Below, in pieces: positions 1-11,300 of a DNA stretch of 64,000 bases. Source of the stretch: Acidipila rosea (lineage in GTDB: Bacteria; Acidobacteriota; Terriglobia; Terriglobales; Acidobacteriaceae); NCBI RefSeq assembly GCF_004339725.1, contig NZ_SMGK01000002.1, positions 372,001-436,000 on the forward strand, given 5' to 3'. The notes below the pieces were generated by a model. That model did not search any database. It was not told the origin of the DNA and saw nothing but the letters and a program-made list of their open reading frames with translations. Every line of letters begins with the position of its first letter. Position 1 is the stretch's first letter. The translations under genes and the position numbers were made by a program.

Positions 1-1007
1 CAAGTTCGGTGGAGCGCTTTCTGGGAAGAGATCGCGACCAGATGTTCGGCGCAACCATCCACGAAATCTTCAATCGTGGCACGATCCTGGGACGCACCAT
101 CCGGCAGGCTTTCGACGCCGGCATTTCGCTTGTGCAGGAAGAGGTGACAACCGAAACCGGACGTCGGGTTGAGGTATCTCTCGATTTTATCTATGACGAG
201 AATTCAGCGGGCGGCCTGGGCGCGCTGCTAACGCTGCACGATCTGGAGTCCCTGAGAGAGATTGAAAACGAACTGGAACTCTCGCGGCGCATGGCGGCCA
301 TTGGGAGGTTGACGTCAGGTGTGGGACACGAAGTAAAAAACCCGATTAACGCCATTGTGGTGCACCTTGAGTTGCTGCGAAACAAGATGAGCGCCGAAGA
401 CAGTGCTTCCCTGCGGCACCTTGAGATTATCCAGAGCGAAATCGAAAGACTTGACCGCGTCGTTCAGACGCTGGTGGACTTTTCCCGCCCGGTGGAGCTG
501 CGCCTGCAGGATCACGATCTGCGCGCGGTGCTGTCCAGCGTTCTGACGCTGGCATCAGCTGAACTCGAGACCATGGGGATAGAAGTCGCGAGCACGCTGC
601 CGGAACGGATGGTGCTGGTCAAGGTGGATGGAGACCTGCTCAGGCAGGCGCTGCTCAATATAGTGCTGAACGGTGCGCAGGCAATGCAGAACGGCGGCAG
701 GCTGGAAGTGCTGCTGGCCGAGGACGCGCGGTGGGCCGTGCTCAGCATCAGCGACCAGGGTGAAGGAATCGCTACGGATGTGCTGCCAAAGATTTTCGAC
801 CTCTACTTCACGACCAAGAAAACCGGGAGCGGCATTGGGCTGGCAATGACGTACCGGATTGTACAACTGCATAACGGAAAAATTGACGTAGAATCTCACG
901 TGGGTAGAGGTACGAAGTTCACCCTTCGGATTCCTATAAATTCTGATACACGACAGCGCGGCCAACTGGAGACAGCAACCACGCTCTTAGAGGAGCAGCA
1001 GGGATGA
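1..1007 (+). CDS. PAS-type sensor histidine kinase, C-terminal part (5' end outside window)
   Basis: Autophosphorylating sensor kinase of a two-component system. The frame is open to the left window edge. A GTG lies at position 9, but the first ~90 visible residues look like a PAS domain already in progress, so the true start is probably upstream. Counting from that GTG, the HisKA dimerisation helix holds the phospho-accepting H107 in a GHEVKNP box. The HATPase domain follows, with N217/N221 (N box), DQGEG at 249-253 (G1), FTTK at 267-270 and GSGIGL at 273-278 (G2), so it looks catalytically complete. No membrane segment is visible in this part. The stop overlaps the next start as ATGA, so the lipoprotein gene is translationally coupled. 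The cognate response regulator is not in the window; the signal sensed is unknown. Confidence 0.9.
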   Translation, partial: SSVERFLGRDRDQMFGATIHEIFNRGTILGRTIRQAFDAGISLVQEEVTTETGRRVEVSLDFIYDENSAGGLGALLTLHDLESLREIENELELSRRMAAIGRLTSGVGHEVKNPINAIVVHLELLRNKMSAEDSASLRHLEIIQSEIERLDRVVQTLVDFSRPVELRLQDHDLRAVLSSVLTLASAELETMGIEVASTLPERMVLVKVDGDLLRQALLNIVLNGAQAMQNGGRLEVLLAEDARWAVLSISDQGEGIATDVLPKIFDLYFTTKKTGSGIGLAMTYRIVQLHNGKIDVESHVGRGTKFTLRIPINSDTRQRGQLETATTLLEEQQG

Positions 1008-1579
1008 GTTCCGCCATCAAGGTTGCGGCCCTAGGTGTGCTGCTGGCTTTCGTAGCAGGATGCCGACACAAGAAACAACCTATCCTGCCCCGGCAGACGC
1101 AAGCTCCCGTAGTCACTGCCGCGCCCCCGTCGAGCAGTCCGGAGCTTCCCACGGTTCCCGCGCCGGAAGCGCCCAACGTGTCAGAAGCAAAGCCGGAAGC
1201 GCCCCATCCGAAGCCAAAACACAAGCGTCGCAAGACGACGCCGACTAAAACCGAAAGCCCCGCGGAGACGCATACAGAGACTATTCCAGCGCAGGCGCCC
1301 GCGGTTCCACCGTCGAACTCGCCGATTGGCCAGCTCTCAACCGGGAGCGACCAGGCGGGAGCCGAAAGCCGCGCGGAAACCGTCGAACTGATCAATTCAA
1401 CGGAGAAGGGTCTCGACGGTCTTACGCGTCCGCTGAGCACGGAGGAGCAGGAAACGGTGACACAGATCAGGGCTTTTCTGGTGAAGGCGCGCGGAGCGCT
1501 CACAGCCAACGATCTCGACGGAGCGCATACCCTGGCCACAAAGGCCAGAGTGCTGCTCGATGAGCTAACTAAAGAGTAG
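1004..1579 (+). CDS. Proline-rich lipoprotein of unknown function
   Basis: 191-aa predicted lipoprotein. The N terminus is a short signal peptide with the lipobox AFVAGC and lipidated C20, followed by a positively charged RHKK. Residues ~25-110 form a low-complexity linker rich in Pro, Ala, Lys and Thr. The C-terminal ~70 residues are predicted helical (a glutamate-rich EEQETVTQIRAFL stretch, then ANDLDGAHTLATKARVLLDEL), resembling a TPR-like helical hairpin. This layout suits an envelope-anchored protein that spans some periplasmic distance. It overlaps the histidine kinase stop by four bases, so it may belong to that signalling unit. I do not recognise a named family. Confidence 0.75.
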   Translation: MSSAIKVAALGVLLAFVAGCRHKKQPILPRQTQAPVVTAAPPSSSPELPTVPAPEAPNVSEAKPEAPHPKPKHKRRKTTPTKTESPAETHTETIPAQAPAVPPSNSPIGQLSTGSDQAGAESRAETVELINSTEKGLDGLTRPLSTEEQETVTQIRAFLVKARGALTANDLDGAHTLATKARVLLDELTKE

Positions 1580-1637
1580 CGGGCGGAGTTCCCTGTCTAG
1601 ATCTCTTCCGGCCCAGAGGCGCCGGAGCGCGCAGACT

Positions 1638-2495
1638 CTATCGTTCGCCCCACTTCAGCTTGGAGCGAAGCACCTCAAAAAAGCCGGTGTTGCCCAATCG
1701 CAGCAAGGGAACGCTGTACTGCGAGCGGCGACAGTGCAGCTCATCGCCTACCTTGAGCGCAACGGCCTCCTGGCCATCGACGGTCAGGAAGGTCTGGTCC
1801 GGAATGCCCTCCACGCTGAGGACAATATTCGCGTCGCCGCGAACCACCATCGGGCGAATGGTAAGCAGATGCGGACATACCGGGGTCACGATCATGGCAT
1901 CGACCGTCGGCATCAGGATTGGCCCATTGGCGGCGAGGGAGTAGGCAGTGGAACCGGTGGGCGTGGAAACGATCACGCCATCTGCCCGGAAAGAGGCTGC
2001 AATCTGGCCGTCGAGCCGGACCGTGAAACCGCCCATGCGGGCAATGGCGCCCTTGGCCACGACCACATCATTCAGCGCCTCATGCTCGCAAAACACTTTA
2101 CCCTCGCGCCACAGCTCGCTGTGGAGCATGGCCCGGGAGTCAATGGTGCAGCAGTTGTCGCACCATCCCTCAAGGGTTGAGTAGAGTTCGCTCAGCCGAA
2201 CCTCGGTGAGAAACCCCAGCGAACCGAGGTTGACGCTGAGCAGAGGGATACCGGTTTTGGCAAAGGCGCGCGCGGCGGCCAGAAGCGTGCCATCGCCCCC
2301 GAGGACGATGACAAGGTCAGGCCGGGCAAGCGGCATCTCCTGACGGGGCACCACCCGGACTACGCCGGCGTAACCGCCGCTGACGGGATCCAGCAAGGGC
2401 TCGAAACCATGCGCTTTCAGCCATAGCACAAGCTCGGGCACCAATGTGGCCAACTCATCCTTCTGAGGCTTCGAAATGATTCCAATCGTGGGCAT
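1638..2495 (-). CDS. nadK: NAD kinase
   Basis: Cytoplasmic ATP-dependent NAD kinase making NADP+. The 285-aa length is normal. The signature GGDGT sits at residues 66-70 inside LVIVLGGDGTLLAAAR. The second family block (NDVVVAKGAIARMGGF, then ADGVIVSTPTGSTAYSLAA) lines the NAD site and is intact. The ATG start has a GGAAA ribosome-binding site a few bases upstream. It lies 41 bp downstream of tlyA on the same strand, a pairing common in bacteria (often also with recN, which here sits elsewhere at 33231-34916). It converges with the lipoprotein gene upstream across 58 bp. Confidence 0.96.
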   Translation of the reverse strand: MPTIGIISKPQKDELATLVPELVLWLKAHGFEPLLDPVSGGYAGVVRVVPRQEMPLARPDLVIVLGGDGTLLAAARAFAKTGIPLLSVNLGSLGFLTEVRLSELYSTLEGWCDNCCTIDSRAMLHSELWREGKVFCEHEALNDVVVAKGAIARMGGFTVRLDGQIAASFRADGVIVSTPTGSTAYSLAANGPILMPTVDAMIVTPVCPHLLTIRPMVVRGDANIVLSVEGIPDQTFLTVDGQEAVALKVGDELHCRRSQYSVPLLRLGNTGFFEVLRSKLKWGER

Positions 2496-2536
2496 GCGTT
2501 TCCAGTCTATCGGACTATGAGCGCATCAAAAAAACC

Positions 2537-3277
2537 TCATGCTCCAGTCGCTTTCCAGATGGCGTAAAGCAGGAATTCCCGGTTTCCTTCTGCCCCGAGA
2601 ATAGGTGATTCTCTCTCCTGAATGCTACCAGCGCCAAGCTCCATCAGGCAGCTTCGAACTCGTTCGACGGCGGCTCGCTGAGCTTCAGGACTGCGCACGA
2701 TGCCGCCTTTGCCGATGTGTTGGCGACCGGCTTCGAACTGAGGCTTGGCGAGCACCACCATCCGCTCCGGGCGTGCCGCTGCTACTACCGCAGGCAGAAC
2801 GAGGGTAGCGGAGATGAAGGACACATCCATGGCGGCAAAGGTGATCCCCGGGGGCAGGCTGTCCGGCGCCAGATGGCGCGCGTTCGTGCGCTCCATCAGC
2901 TGGACGCGCGGATCATCGCGCAGCTTCTGAGCTATCTGCCCATAGCCGGTGTCGATGGCCAGGACGCGGGCAGCGCCATGCTGCAGCATGCAGTCGGTAA
3001 AACCGCCCGTGGAGGCGCCGATATCGGCACAAAACAGGCCGCTCAGGTCGATCTTCCACTCCGCCAGTGCCGCTTCAAGCTTGAGGCCGCCTCTCCCGAC
3101 ATAGCGAAGATCGTCCCCCAGCAGGCGGAAGACTGCATCGGCTGCAACCGGAGAGCCGGGCTTCTCGATTTTCTGTTCGTTGACCAGTACTCGCCCCGCC
3201 AGAATCAAGGCCTGGGCACGTTCGCGGCTCGGAGCGTACCCTCTCGATACCATCAATTTATCCAGCCTCTCTTTCAT
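2537..3277 (-). CDS. tlyA: TlyA-family rRNA (cytidine-2'-O)-methyltransferase (hemolysin A family)
   Basis: 246-aa protein with an N-terminal S4 RNA-binding domain (residues ~1-65, RLDKLMVSRGYAPSRERAQA) followed by an FtsJ/RrmJ-like SAM methyltransferase fold. The SAM-binding motif ADIGASTGGFTDCML and the later VLAKPQFEAG block are present. Family members methylate 2'-O positions of cytidines in 16S/23S rRNA; the 'hemolysin' name is historical. GGGGAG about 10 bases before the ATG is a suitable ribosome-binding site. First gene of a probable tlyA-nadK operon, divergent from the sigma factor gene across ~107 bp. Confidence 0.93.
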   Translation of the reverse strand: MKERLDKLMVSRGYAPSRERAQALILAGRVLVNEQKIEKPGSPVAADAVFRLLGDDLRYVGRGGLKLEAALAEWKIDLSGLFCADIGASTGGFTDCMLQHGAARVLAIDTGYGQIAQKLRDDPRVQLMERTNARHLAPDSLPPGITFAAMDVSFISATLVLPAVVAAARPERMVVLAKPQFEAGRQHIGKGGIVRSPEAQRAAVERVRSCLMELGAGSIQERESPILGAEGNREFLLYAIWKATGA

Positions 3278-3384
3278 GACAAGAACTCTCCCCGAATGTT
3301 ACTGTTGCCCAGGATCGATTATTCGCATCCAAACGCCTGTAGTCCAACCGAGCACTACAAGAGGATCGTTAGCGTTTCTGAATA

Positions 3385-3981
3385 ATGCCTGAGAATCAAG
3401 TCAATCCGATAAACCCCTACGATCGCGCGAGAGACGCCGGTCGATCAGCAACAGGAAAGCCTGAAGAGGCGGCGCTGCTGGCCCGTGTGATCAAGGGCGA
3501 TCAGGATGCAATGGTCGCGATTTACGACCGCTATGCTCCCATGATCTACTCAGTGGCGCTTCGGGTGCTTAAGGACCCGGGTGAGGCTGAGGACATCGTT
3601 CAGGAGATTCTGGTCCAGGTTTGGCAAAATCCAGCTTCGTTCGTATCGGAGCGGGGTTCTTTCGGCGCATGGCTGGTGGTGGTGGCTCGAAACAGGTCAA
3701 TCGACAGGCTACGCCGCAGAAAGCCATCTGAATCAGTAGACGAAGTCGTACTACCAGCAACGACAAATCTGGCGAATGAAGCCGAGCGGTCGATTATGCT
3801 GGAAAAGGTACGACAAGTGCTGGTTGGATTGCCAACAGAGCAGCAGAAGTCATTAGAATTAGCATTTTTTGAAGGACTGACTCATACAGAGATCGCGGCA
3901 AAAACCGGCGATCCACTCGGCACGGTGAAGACACGGATCAGAATGGCCCTGACTTCCCTAAGAAAGGCAATGCAGTCTTGA
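3385..3981 (+). CDS. ECF RNA polymerase sigma factor (SigK-like)
   Basis: 198-aa group IV sigma factor. Region 2 covers about residues 35-100 (AIYDRYAPMIYSVALRVL, then DPGEAEDIVQEILVQVW, which matches the -10 recognition helix). Region 4 covers about 145-195, with a helix-turn-helix around GLTHTEIAAKTGDPLGTVK. There is no region 3, as expected for ECF factors. The final codons overlap the anti-sigma start as TTGA, so the pair is translationally coupled. Pairing with an RskA-type anti-sigma factor suggests a SigK-like group, probably responding to an envelope or redox signal. I could not identify a convincing autoregulated ECF promoter in the upstream 107 bp. Confidence 0.94.
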   Translation: MPENQVNPINPYDRARDAGRSATGKPEEAALLARVIKGDQDAMVAIYDRYAPMIYSVALRVLKDPGEAEDIVQEILVQVWQNPASFVSERGSFGAWLVVVARNRSIDRLRRRKPSESVDEVVLPATTNLANEAERSIMLEKVRQVLVGLPTEQQKSLELAFFEGLTHTEIAAKTGDPLGTVKTRIRMALTSLRKAMQS

Positions 3982-4790
3982 ACGGCGCGCAGCACATTCC
4001 GGAAGAAGACCTGGCGCTCTATGCGATGCAGGCGCTCAGCCCAGAGGAGACTCGCGCGGTGCAGGCGCATCTGGACGTGTGCCCCGCATGCAGGCAGGCA
4101 GTCTCTGAAGCGCTGGGCGATCTGGCGCTGGTGGGAGCAAGCGTTGAGCTGCAGCCGTTGCCACAGGGTGCACGCGAACGCTTCATGCAGCGGATTGGCG
4201 CCGATTCTAACCTCGCCACCTCTTCCGATCGCTCGACTCGACCAGCTCACAGCGAAGCAACCGTTACTGCGATGCCCAGGCGCAGCCTCTTTGGAACCAT
4301 AGGATGGCTTGCTGCGGCTGCAGCACTCTTCTTTGCAGCATGGCTCGCAAATCAAGACCACAACCTACGGCAGCAGCTCAATGCGCAACGCTGGCAGGTG
4401 ACCCAACTGGCAGCCAAGGCAGATCGCGCGCAGGACCTGATGGATGCTCTGACCTCTCGCAGCGCACAAAGAGTGACGCTCACGGAAGGCAAGCAGACGG
4501 CGAAACCGGCTGGCCATGCTACTTACCTCCCGAGCCGCGGCGCGCTGATTTTTACGGCCACCAACATGCGTCCGTTGCCCAGCAACAAGACATATGAGCT
4601 GTGGCTGATCCCGGCTAACGGCACGGGCCCTGTGCCTGCGGGGCTGTTTCGCCCGGATGCGACGGGATCAGCGAGCGTGGTTCTTCCCGCTCTGCCCCAG
4701 GGTGTTCCAGCGAAGGCCTTTGGCATCACGATTGAGAATGCAGTGGGCTCGACTACCCCAACCCTTCCCATCATCCTCTCCGGAAGCTAA
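3978..4790 (+). CDS. Zinc-binding anti-sigma factor, RskA family, single-pass membrane protein
   Basis: 270-aa partner of the preceding sigma factor, starting at TTG within the overlap TTGA. The N-terminal cytoplasmic zinc-binding anti-sigma domain shows the classic HxxxCxxC motif (H31, C35, C38). One transmembrane helix lies at about 104-125 (GTIGWLAAAAALFFAAWLA). The periplasmic C terminus (about 150-270) is an RskA domain, recognisable from ALIFTATNMRPLPSNKTYEL and the following IPANGTGPVPAG. Such proteins sequester their sigma factor and release it when the extracytoplasmic part is cleaved or altered. A short coiled-coil-like segment follows the membrane helix. No site protease is encoded beside it. 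Confidence 0.92.
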   Translation: MNGAQHIPEEDLALYAMQALSPEETRAVQAHLDVCPACRQAVSEALGDLALVGASVELQPLPQGARERFMQRIGADSNLATSSDRSTRPAHSEATVTAMPRRSLFGTIGWLAAAAALFFAAWLANQDHNLRQQLNAQRWQVTQLAAKADRAQDLMDALTSRSAQRVTLTEGKQTAKPAGHATYLPSRGALIFTATNMRPLPSNKTYELWLIPANGTGPVPAGLFRPDATGSASVVLPALPQGVPAKAFGITIENAVGSTTPTLPIILSGS

Positions 4791-4807
4791 AGCAGCGATC
4801 AACAAGA

Positions 4808-5365
4808 TCAATAAATGGTGTAGCGCAGGCCCGTGCTGAAGCTGTATGGAGTGATGGCGCCGAAGGTAAATCTGGGCCAGTACTGGTATTCGAAATCAGC
4901 CACCCTGATGCGAAACTTGCTGTTCAGCCGGTAGTCGGTGCCTCCCCCTCCGGCAATCACCAGGTAATTCCCTACTCCGTAGTTGTATGGGAAGTTGAAG
5001 TGTCCATCGCCGGCGAGGCCTTTGACATAGGGGCGAAACCTTCCGAAGGCTCCCAACGAAATGCGCGGACCCACGAGATAGGTGGAATAGTGCGTCTGTG
5101 CCTGCTGGTGAATCCATAGCCAGCTCGCCTCGCCTTCCACCCCATAGCGCGGGTTCCAGTTGATGTCGGCAAAGACGCTGGCTCCTCCCAGCCAGCGCTT
5201 TCCGTAGTCGAGATGCGCGACGGTGGTCGTTCCACCCACAGCAATGGATTCATCGCCGCCTACACCTGCTGGCTTGACCTGGCCATAGACAGAGCCGCAG
5301 GTTCCCGCAACCACAGCCGCCACGCATAATGCCGCTCGAAATACACGCATTGCTTTTCTCATCAC
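4808..5365 (-). CDS. Small outer-membrane beta-barrel protein
   Basis: 185-aa exported protein. It has a signal peptide (hydrophobic core ALCVAAVVAGTCGSVYG, cleavage near AQ-like VYGQ). The rest shows alternating hydrophobic and aromatic strands typical of an OmpA/OmpX-type 8-stranded barrel (RWLGGASVFADINWN, GVEGEASWLWIH, FRIRVADFEYQYWP). It ends in an aromatic-rich strand (STGLRYTIY), although the last residue is Tyr rather than Phe. Its ATG overlaps the stop of the giant repeat protein upstream as ATGA, so the two are co-translated. The barrel may anchor, export or display the repeat protein; that is inference from coupling only. Confidence 0.8.
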   Translation of the reverse strand: MMRKAMRVFRAALCVAAVVAGTCGSVYGQVKPAGVGGDESIAVGGTTTVAHLDYGKRWLGGASVFADINWNPRYGVEGEASWLWIHQQAQTHYSTYLVGPRISLGAFGRFRPYVKGLAGDGHFNFPYNYGVGNYLVIAGGGGTDYRLNSKFRIRVADFEYQYWPRFTFGAITPYSFSTGLRYTIY

Positions 5366-8300
5366 TTCACCGTCAGCGTCACGTTAGTCGTGTGGTTGAT
5401 GCCAGTATTCACCGCTGTCGTAATTACCTGGAAGGTATAAGAGCCAGGGGGAGTACCGGTCATGTGAAGGCTGGCGCATCCAGGAAGAGCGGATGCAGCG
5501 GCGGCGATGACCAGCATCAGGAGCCAGGACTGCAGGTTGCTTCCCTTCTTACGGGCGCGCAGCGTAATCCAGCCGAGCAGAACTCCTCCGGGGAAGATCC
5601 ATGCCAGCGAAAGAGGTGCCGTGCTGCCAGGCATACTGTTCCTGGCCACTCCACCGCTGGTGAGAGGGGATCCGGTATCAACGGTGAGCTGGACAGTTTG
5701 TGTGCCATTCGCAGCGAGCTTTACGGTGTCTTTGGAAAAGGTGCAGGTGGCTGCCTGCGGCAGCGATGCGCAGCCCAGACCGATCTGGCCTGCAAAGCCG
5801 GCCGTCGACTGCAGATTGATTGCTACCGTTGCGTTCTGGTTTGCCTGGACGGAGATCGCCGTGGGATTGATAACCACGCTGAAATCGGTCGCCTCTGTCA
5901 CCGTCACTGTGACAGTGCCTGAAACTGAAACGGCATCGATTGAGTCGCCGCTGTAACTCGCGGTTATAGTGTAGGTGCCGGGGCTAAGCGATGGAGAGAG
6001 CGTAGCTACGCCGGCATTATTGATCGCTGCCGTACCGATGACTGACGTTCCTGATCTGTAAGTGACGATACCGCTCGGCACGTTGCCCAGGCTTGAGGCG
6101 ACCTTGGCAATAAGAGTCAACTGCTGGTCAGTTGTAATCGTACTCGACGAAGCGCCCAGACTGATGGTCGTCGGGATGGACTGCACGGCTTCGCTCAGGG
6201 CGCTGGAGGTGCTGCCAGCATCAAACGTATCTCCACTGTAGACCGCGGTGATGTCGTGCGAACCGACGGTGAGCGCGGTAGTAGCGTAAGTCGCGGCTCC
6301 GTTGCTGAGATTCTGGGTGCTCAGTACGGTCGCGCCATCTCTAAAGATCACTGTTCCGGTCAGCGGCGTGCCTGCAGTATTCCTGACATTAGCTGTGAAG
6401 GTGATGCCGGATGTTGCAAGCGCGGGATTGGCGCTGGCAGTGACAGTGATCGCTGTCTGCTGCTGAATGGTCTGCGTGAAGACAGCCGAAGTGGCGGCGG
6501 TGTTATCCGTATCGCCGCTGTAGATTGCCGTAATATCGTGCGAGCCGACCGTCAATGACGAGGTTGAGAAGAGCGCCAAGCCGTTGCCGTTGAGCGAAGC
6601 CGTGCCAAGCGCCGCCGCGCCGTCCCTCAATGTAACTGTGCCAGTAGGCGTCACTCCTGAGCCGGCGACACTGACGGTGAAGGTGACGCTGGAGCCGAGC
6701 AGAGAGGGATTGCCACTTGAGGAGACGACAGCTTTGGTAGCTGCCTGCTGCACTGTCTCAATGAGGGGTGCGGAGAGACTACCGAGGTCTGTCGTATCGC
6801 CGCTGTAGGTTGCGGTGATGCTCTCCTGACCAACGGGGAGTGTGCTCGTATTGAGCACGGCGACCCCGCTTGCGTTGAGAGTAGGGGAGCCCAAGGTAGC
6901 GGCGCCGTTCTTGAAGGTCACCGAGCCTGAGAGCTGATGAGAGCCGTTCGCTCCAACCACGCTTGCGGTGAGAGAAAGCGGCGTGCCTCCAAGGGTCACA
7001 GTTTTGTTAGCCGTCAGCGAGGTCGTGGTGTTCTGCTGCACAATCTGGTTGATCGGCGCCGACACGCTGGCGCCATTGTTCGCATCGCCAGAATAGTTAG
7101 CCGTGACGGAGTGCTGACCCGTAGCCAGTGCCGTGGTCGAGTAGGAGGCCAGGCCGCTGCCATTGACGGAACCTGCACCGAGAACCGTTGCTCCGTCTTC
7201 AAAGACAACCGTGCCGGTGGGGATCGATCCATTGCTGGCAAGGGTTGCAGTAAACGTCACCCGCGCGCCAACTCCGCTGGGATTAAGACTGGACTGAAGC
7301 GTGAGCTTGCTGGCGGCCTGCTGCACCATCTGGGTGATAGGCGAGGATGAGCTGCCACCGTCATTGGCATCACCGGCATAGATAGCGGTAATCGCATGCG
7401 AGCCGATGGCCAGACTTGAGATGGCGATCTGTGCAGACCCATTGCGAAGCGTGCTGCTGCCGAGCACCGCCGAGCCATCCTTAAAGCTGACGGTCCCGCC
7501 TGGCGCTCCACCACTTCCTGTCACGGTTGCGGTGAAGATGACCTGCGCGCCGGCATTGCTGGTGGAAGCGCTCGAGGTCACCACTGTTGTAGTGCTCGCC
7601 TTCAGGGCGCTGATCGACATCGCGGGCGACGTGCTGCCCTGATCATTTGTATCGCCGCTGTAGGTAGCGATGAAGTTGTGTTGACCGGCCGCGATAGCGG
7701 ACACGGGAAGACTTGCCGAACCGTTGACGAGGGAGCGCGTTCCCAGGATGACACTGCCATCCTTGAACGTCACAGTTCCTCCGGCTGAGCCGCCGTTGCC
7801 ACTCACCGTCGCCGTAAGTGTGAGCTGGGTTCCTGCGATCGGCGAGTTGGAGCTGACGGCGAGTCCCGTCGTAGTAATGGCCTGCAGCACATTTTCGGTG
7901 AGGATGGGTGACGTGCCACCTGCATTATTGCTGTCGCCGGAGTAGGTTGCAGTGATGGAGTGGGTCGCAGGAGAGAGCGTCCTAACCAGGAAGTTGACCG
8001 TCCTGGAGCCATTGAGCGCCGCCGTCGCAAGCACACTCGCTCCATCCTTGAGCGTCATGTTGCCGGTGGGGTTCGGCGTGGTGCCGGTGAGCGAGGTGGT
8101 GAAGGTCACGCTCGCGCCTGCGTAGGCAGGATTCGCACTCGGTACAACAGCAACCTGCGTATTCTGCTGTACGTCTTCACCAATCGAGGCCGACGTGCTG
8201 GCGCTGTTATTACCGTCGCCAGCGTAGGTCGCGGTGAGTGTATGCTGCCCGACCGATAGAGTTGAGAGAGACAAGCTTGCGATCCCGCCCGTGCCGACTG

Positions 8301-11300
8301 CCCCCGTACCGATGGCGTTGGCGCCGTCTTTGAAGGTGACGGTGCCGGTTGGCGCATCTCCGGTGACGACCGCTGTGAGATAAACCGTGCCGCCCGCTGG
8401 AGAAGGCTTGGGAGAAGCAGAGAGCACCGTCTTGCTCGTAACCTGCTGTACCGAGTCAGAGACTGTGGTCGAGGTACTGCCAAGGTCGCCCGTATCACCA
8501 CTGTAGACAGCGATCAGCACGTGTGGACCAACACCAAGGCCGGAGGCAGTCAAGGCGGCGCTGCCGCTTCCATTCAACGTCTGGGTGCCGAGAATCGTTG
8601 AGCCGTCTTTGAACGTAACGGTGCCGGTGGGAACGCCGCCGTTGCCGCTGACGCTCGCGCTGAGAACCACGGCATTGCCGGCGGTCGAGGGATTCGGAGA
8701 TACGTTCAGTGCGACTGTTGTCGTGGCCTGCTTGATAACTTCGCTAACCACAGGCGATGTGCTGGCGACATCATTCGTATCACCGGAATAGACGGCAGTG
8801 ATGGAGTGCGGACCAACGGCAAGGGTCTTCGCGGATAAGCTGGTGCTGCCATTCGTCAACTGCGCAGTGCCCAGCGTTGCTGCACCATCTTTGAAGGTGA
8901 CTGAACCGGTAGGTGTGCCGCCGTTGCCGGTCACAGTCGCAGTGAAAGCGACGGTCGTGCCGAAGATGCCCGGATTGGCGTTCGAAGCGACGACGGTGTT
9001 CGTGGTGGCCTGTTGGATCTTCTCAGGCACTGCAGTCGATGTGCTGCCGCTGTTATCAGCATCGCCGCTGTAAACAGCCGTCACATTATGCGTGCTGACG
9101 CTCAGGGCGGAGGTTGAGAAGCTGGCCGCACCTGTATTGCTGAGCGGCTGCACCCCGAGCGTGGTTGCGCCATCCTTGAAGGTCACAGTTCCGGTGAGAG
9201 GTACGCCGACAACCCCGGTGACATGCGCGGCGAAAGTGATGGCTGCGCCGGCATTGCCCGGATTCGCGCTCGACGACAGTGTAGTGGAGGTTGTTACCTG
9301 CTGCACCGTTTGGGTAAGCGCCGCCGAGGTGCTTGTGGAGTCGTTCTTATCGCCGCCGTATACAGCGATGACGGAGTGCACGCCTACACCCAGCGCCGAT
9401 GAGGTGAAGGTAGCCTGGCCGCTGCCGTTCAACGCTCCAGTTCCCAGAACCGTGCTGCCGTCTTTGAAGGTGACAGTGCCGGTGGCTGGCCCTGTGCCGG
9501 TGACGGTAACGGTCGCAGTGAAGGTCACTGCAGAGTCGAAGGAAGAAGGATGAAGGCTTGAGGTCACCACAGTGCTTGTGGTCTGCTGCTGCACGGTTTC
9601 ACTTAATACGGGAGATGTTGCCGACAAGTCGGTGGCGTCTCCACCATAGCTGGCCGTGATGGCATGCGGACCCGGCACGAGACTGGTGGTGGTGTAGGTT
9701 GCTATTCCACCAGGACTCAGCGTGCCGTTGCCGATCACCGCGCCGCCGTCATAGAAGATAACGGTGCCGGTAGGAGTCGTTCCTCCATTGCTTGAGAGCA
9801 CCGTCGCCGTAAAGGTAACGGCGGTATTCACTGTAGAGGGATTGCCGCTGGAGGCCAGCTTCACGGTCGTCGATCCCTGGACGGTCTGGTTAACCGCGAC
9901 GGATTGGCTCGGGCCGTGGTCAGTGTCGCCGCCGTAGTTGGCGATGATGGAGTGAACGCCAACGGAAAGAGTGGACGTAGTAAAGCTGGCCGAGCCGGAG
10001 TTAAGGGTCTGCGTCGCAAGCGTTGTCGTGCCTTCTTTGAAGGTCACAGTACCGGTTGGAATTCCTGCGCCGCTGGTTACGCTGACGCTGAAGCTGACCG
10101 CCTGGCCGAAGGTGGATGGGTTCGGCGTCGAGACTAGCGAGACGGTCGCAGTGTTAAGGGTCAGCGCCTGCCCCTCAACCATGATGTCAAGGGGAGCATT
10201 CGCCGGGTCGCCGGCTATGTTGATGTTGCCAATGACGGGATTGCCGGCCTGCGACGGTGCAAACCTGGCTCCGATCTGGCAGCCCCCATCGATGGAAAGA
10301 GTGGTCGAGAGTGAGCAGGTGGTGGTGGTTCCATCGACGGCCGCATTCGAATCGGGCACGATGGAGGAAAAGGTCAGAGGCGCGTTTCCATCGTTTTCAA
10401 TGGCCTGCGAAATAGTCGAGGAGGTCTGCCCCTGGCGGAGCGCAGGCGTGAACTTGAGCACTGCTATGCTACTGCTGACCTGGCGGATTCGCTGATTGAA
10501 ATAGTCCGCGATATCCAGATTGCCGGCCTGATCCAGAAAGACGCCGTAGGGGCCGTAGACGACGGCAGCCGTGGCGCTCGCGCCATCGCCGACATATCCA
10601 TTGCCACCGCCTCCACTTCCATTGCCTGCGATGGTCTCTATGCTGCCGGTTGCTGCACTGACCTTGCGGACGCGATAGTTCTGCGTATCCGCGATGTACA
10701 TATCGCCCGCGACGTCGAAAGCCACGCTCGAAGGTGAATACAACTCGGCGGCGACTGCGGTACCGCCATCACCGGAGTAGCCCTGCGTTCCATTCCCGGC
10801 AACGGTGGTGATGATGCCTGATGAATTTACCTTGCGGATGCGGTTGTTGCCCGAGTCAGGAATATACAGGTTCCCGATGAGGTCAAAGGTGACGGCATAG
10901 GGCAGATTCAGTTTCGCGGAAGTAGCCGCGCCTCCATCGCCGGAATATCCGCCGTGCCCATTGCCATCGTTGTAGCCATTGCCCGCAATCGTCTTGATGA
11001 TGCCGGTCATGGCATCGACCTTGCGGATGCGCTGATTGAGGGTATCGGCAATATACAGATTGCCGGCGCTGTCTGCCGTGATACCCATCGGCGTATTCAG
11101 CTCAGCAGCGGTTGCAAGACCTGCATCTCCGGTGAAGCCCGGGGTATTGTTTCCGGCAATGGTAGTGATGATGCCGGTGGATGGTGTCACCTTCCTGATG
11201 ACGTTGTTGCCCGAGTCAGCGATGTAGAGATTGCCTGCTCCATCGATAAAGATACTGCTCGGCAGATTCAGCGCCGCACTGGCCGCGCTGCCCCCGTCTC

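Noticed and set aside
5890-10166. Tandem DNA repeats as a CRISPR or minisatellite
   Set aside because: The ~283-bp periodicity is in frame and encodes diverged Ig-like domains; there are no short identical repeats with unique spacers.
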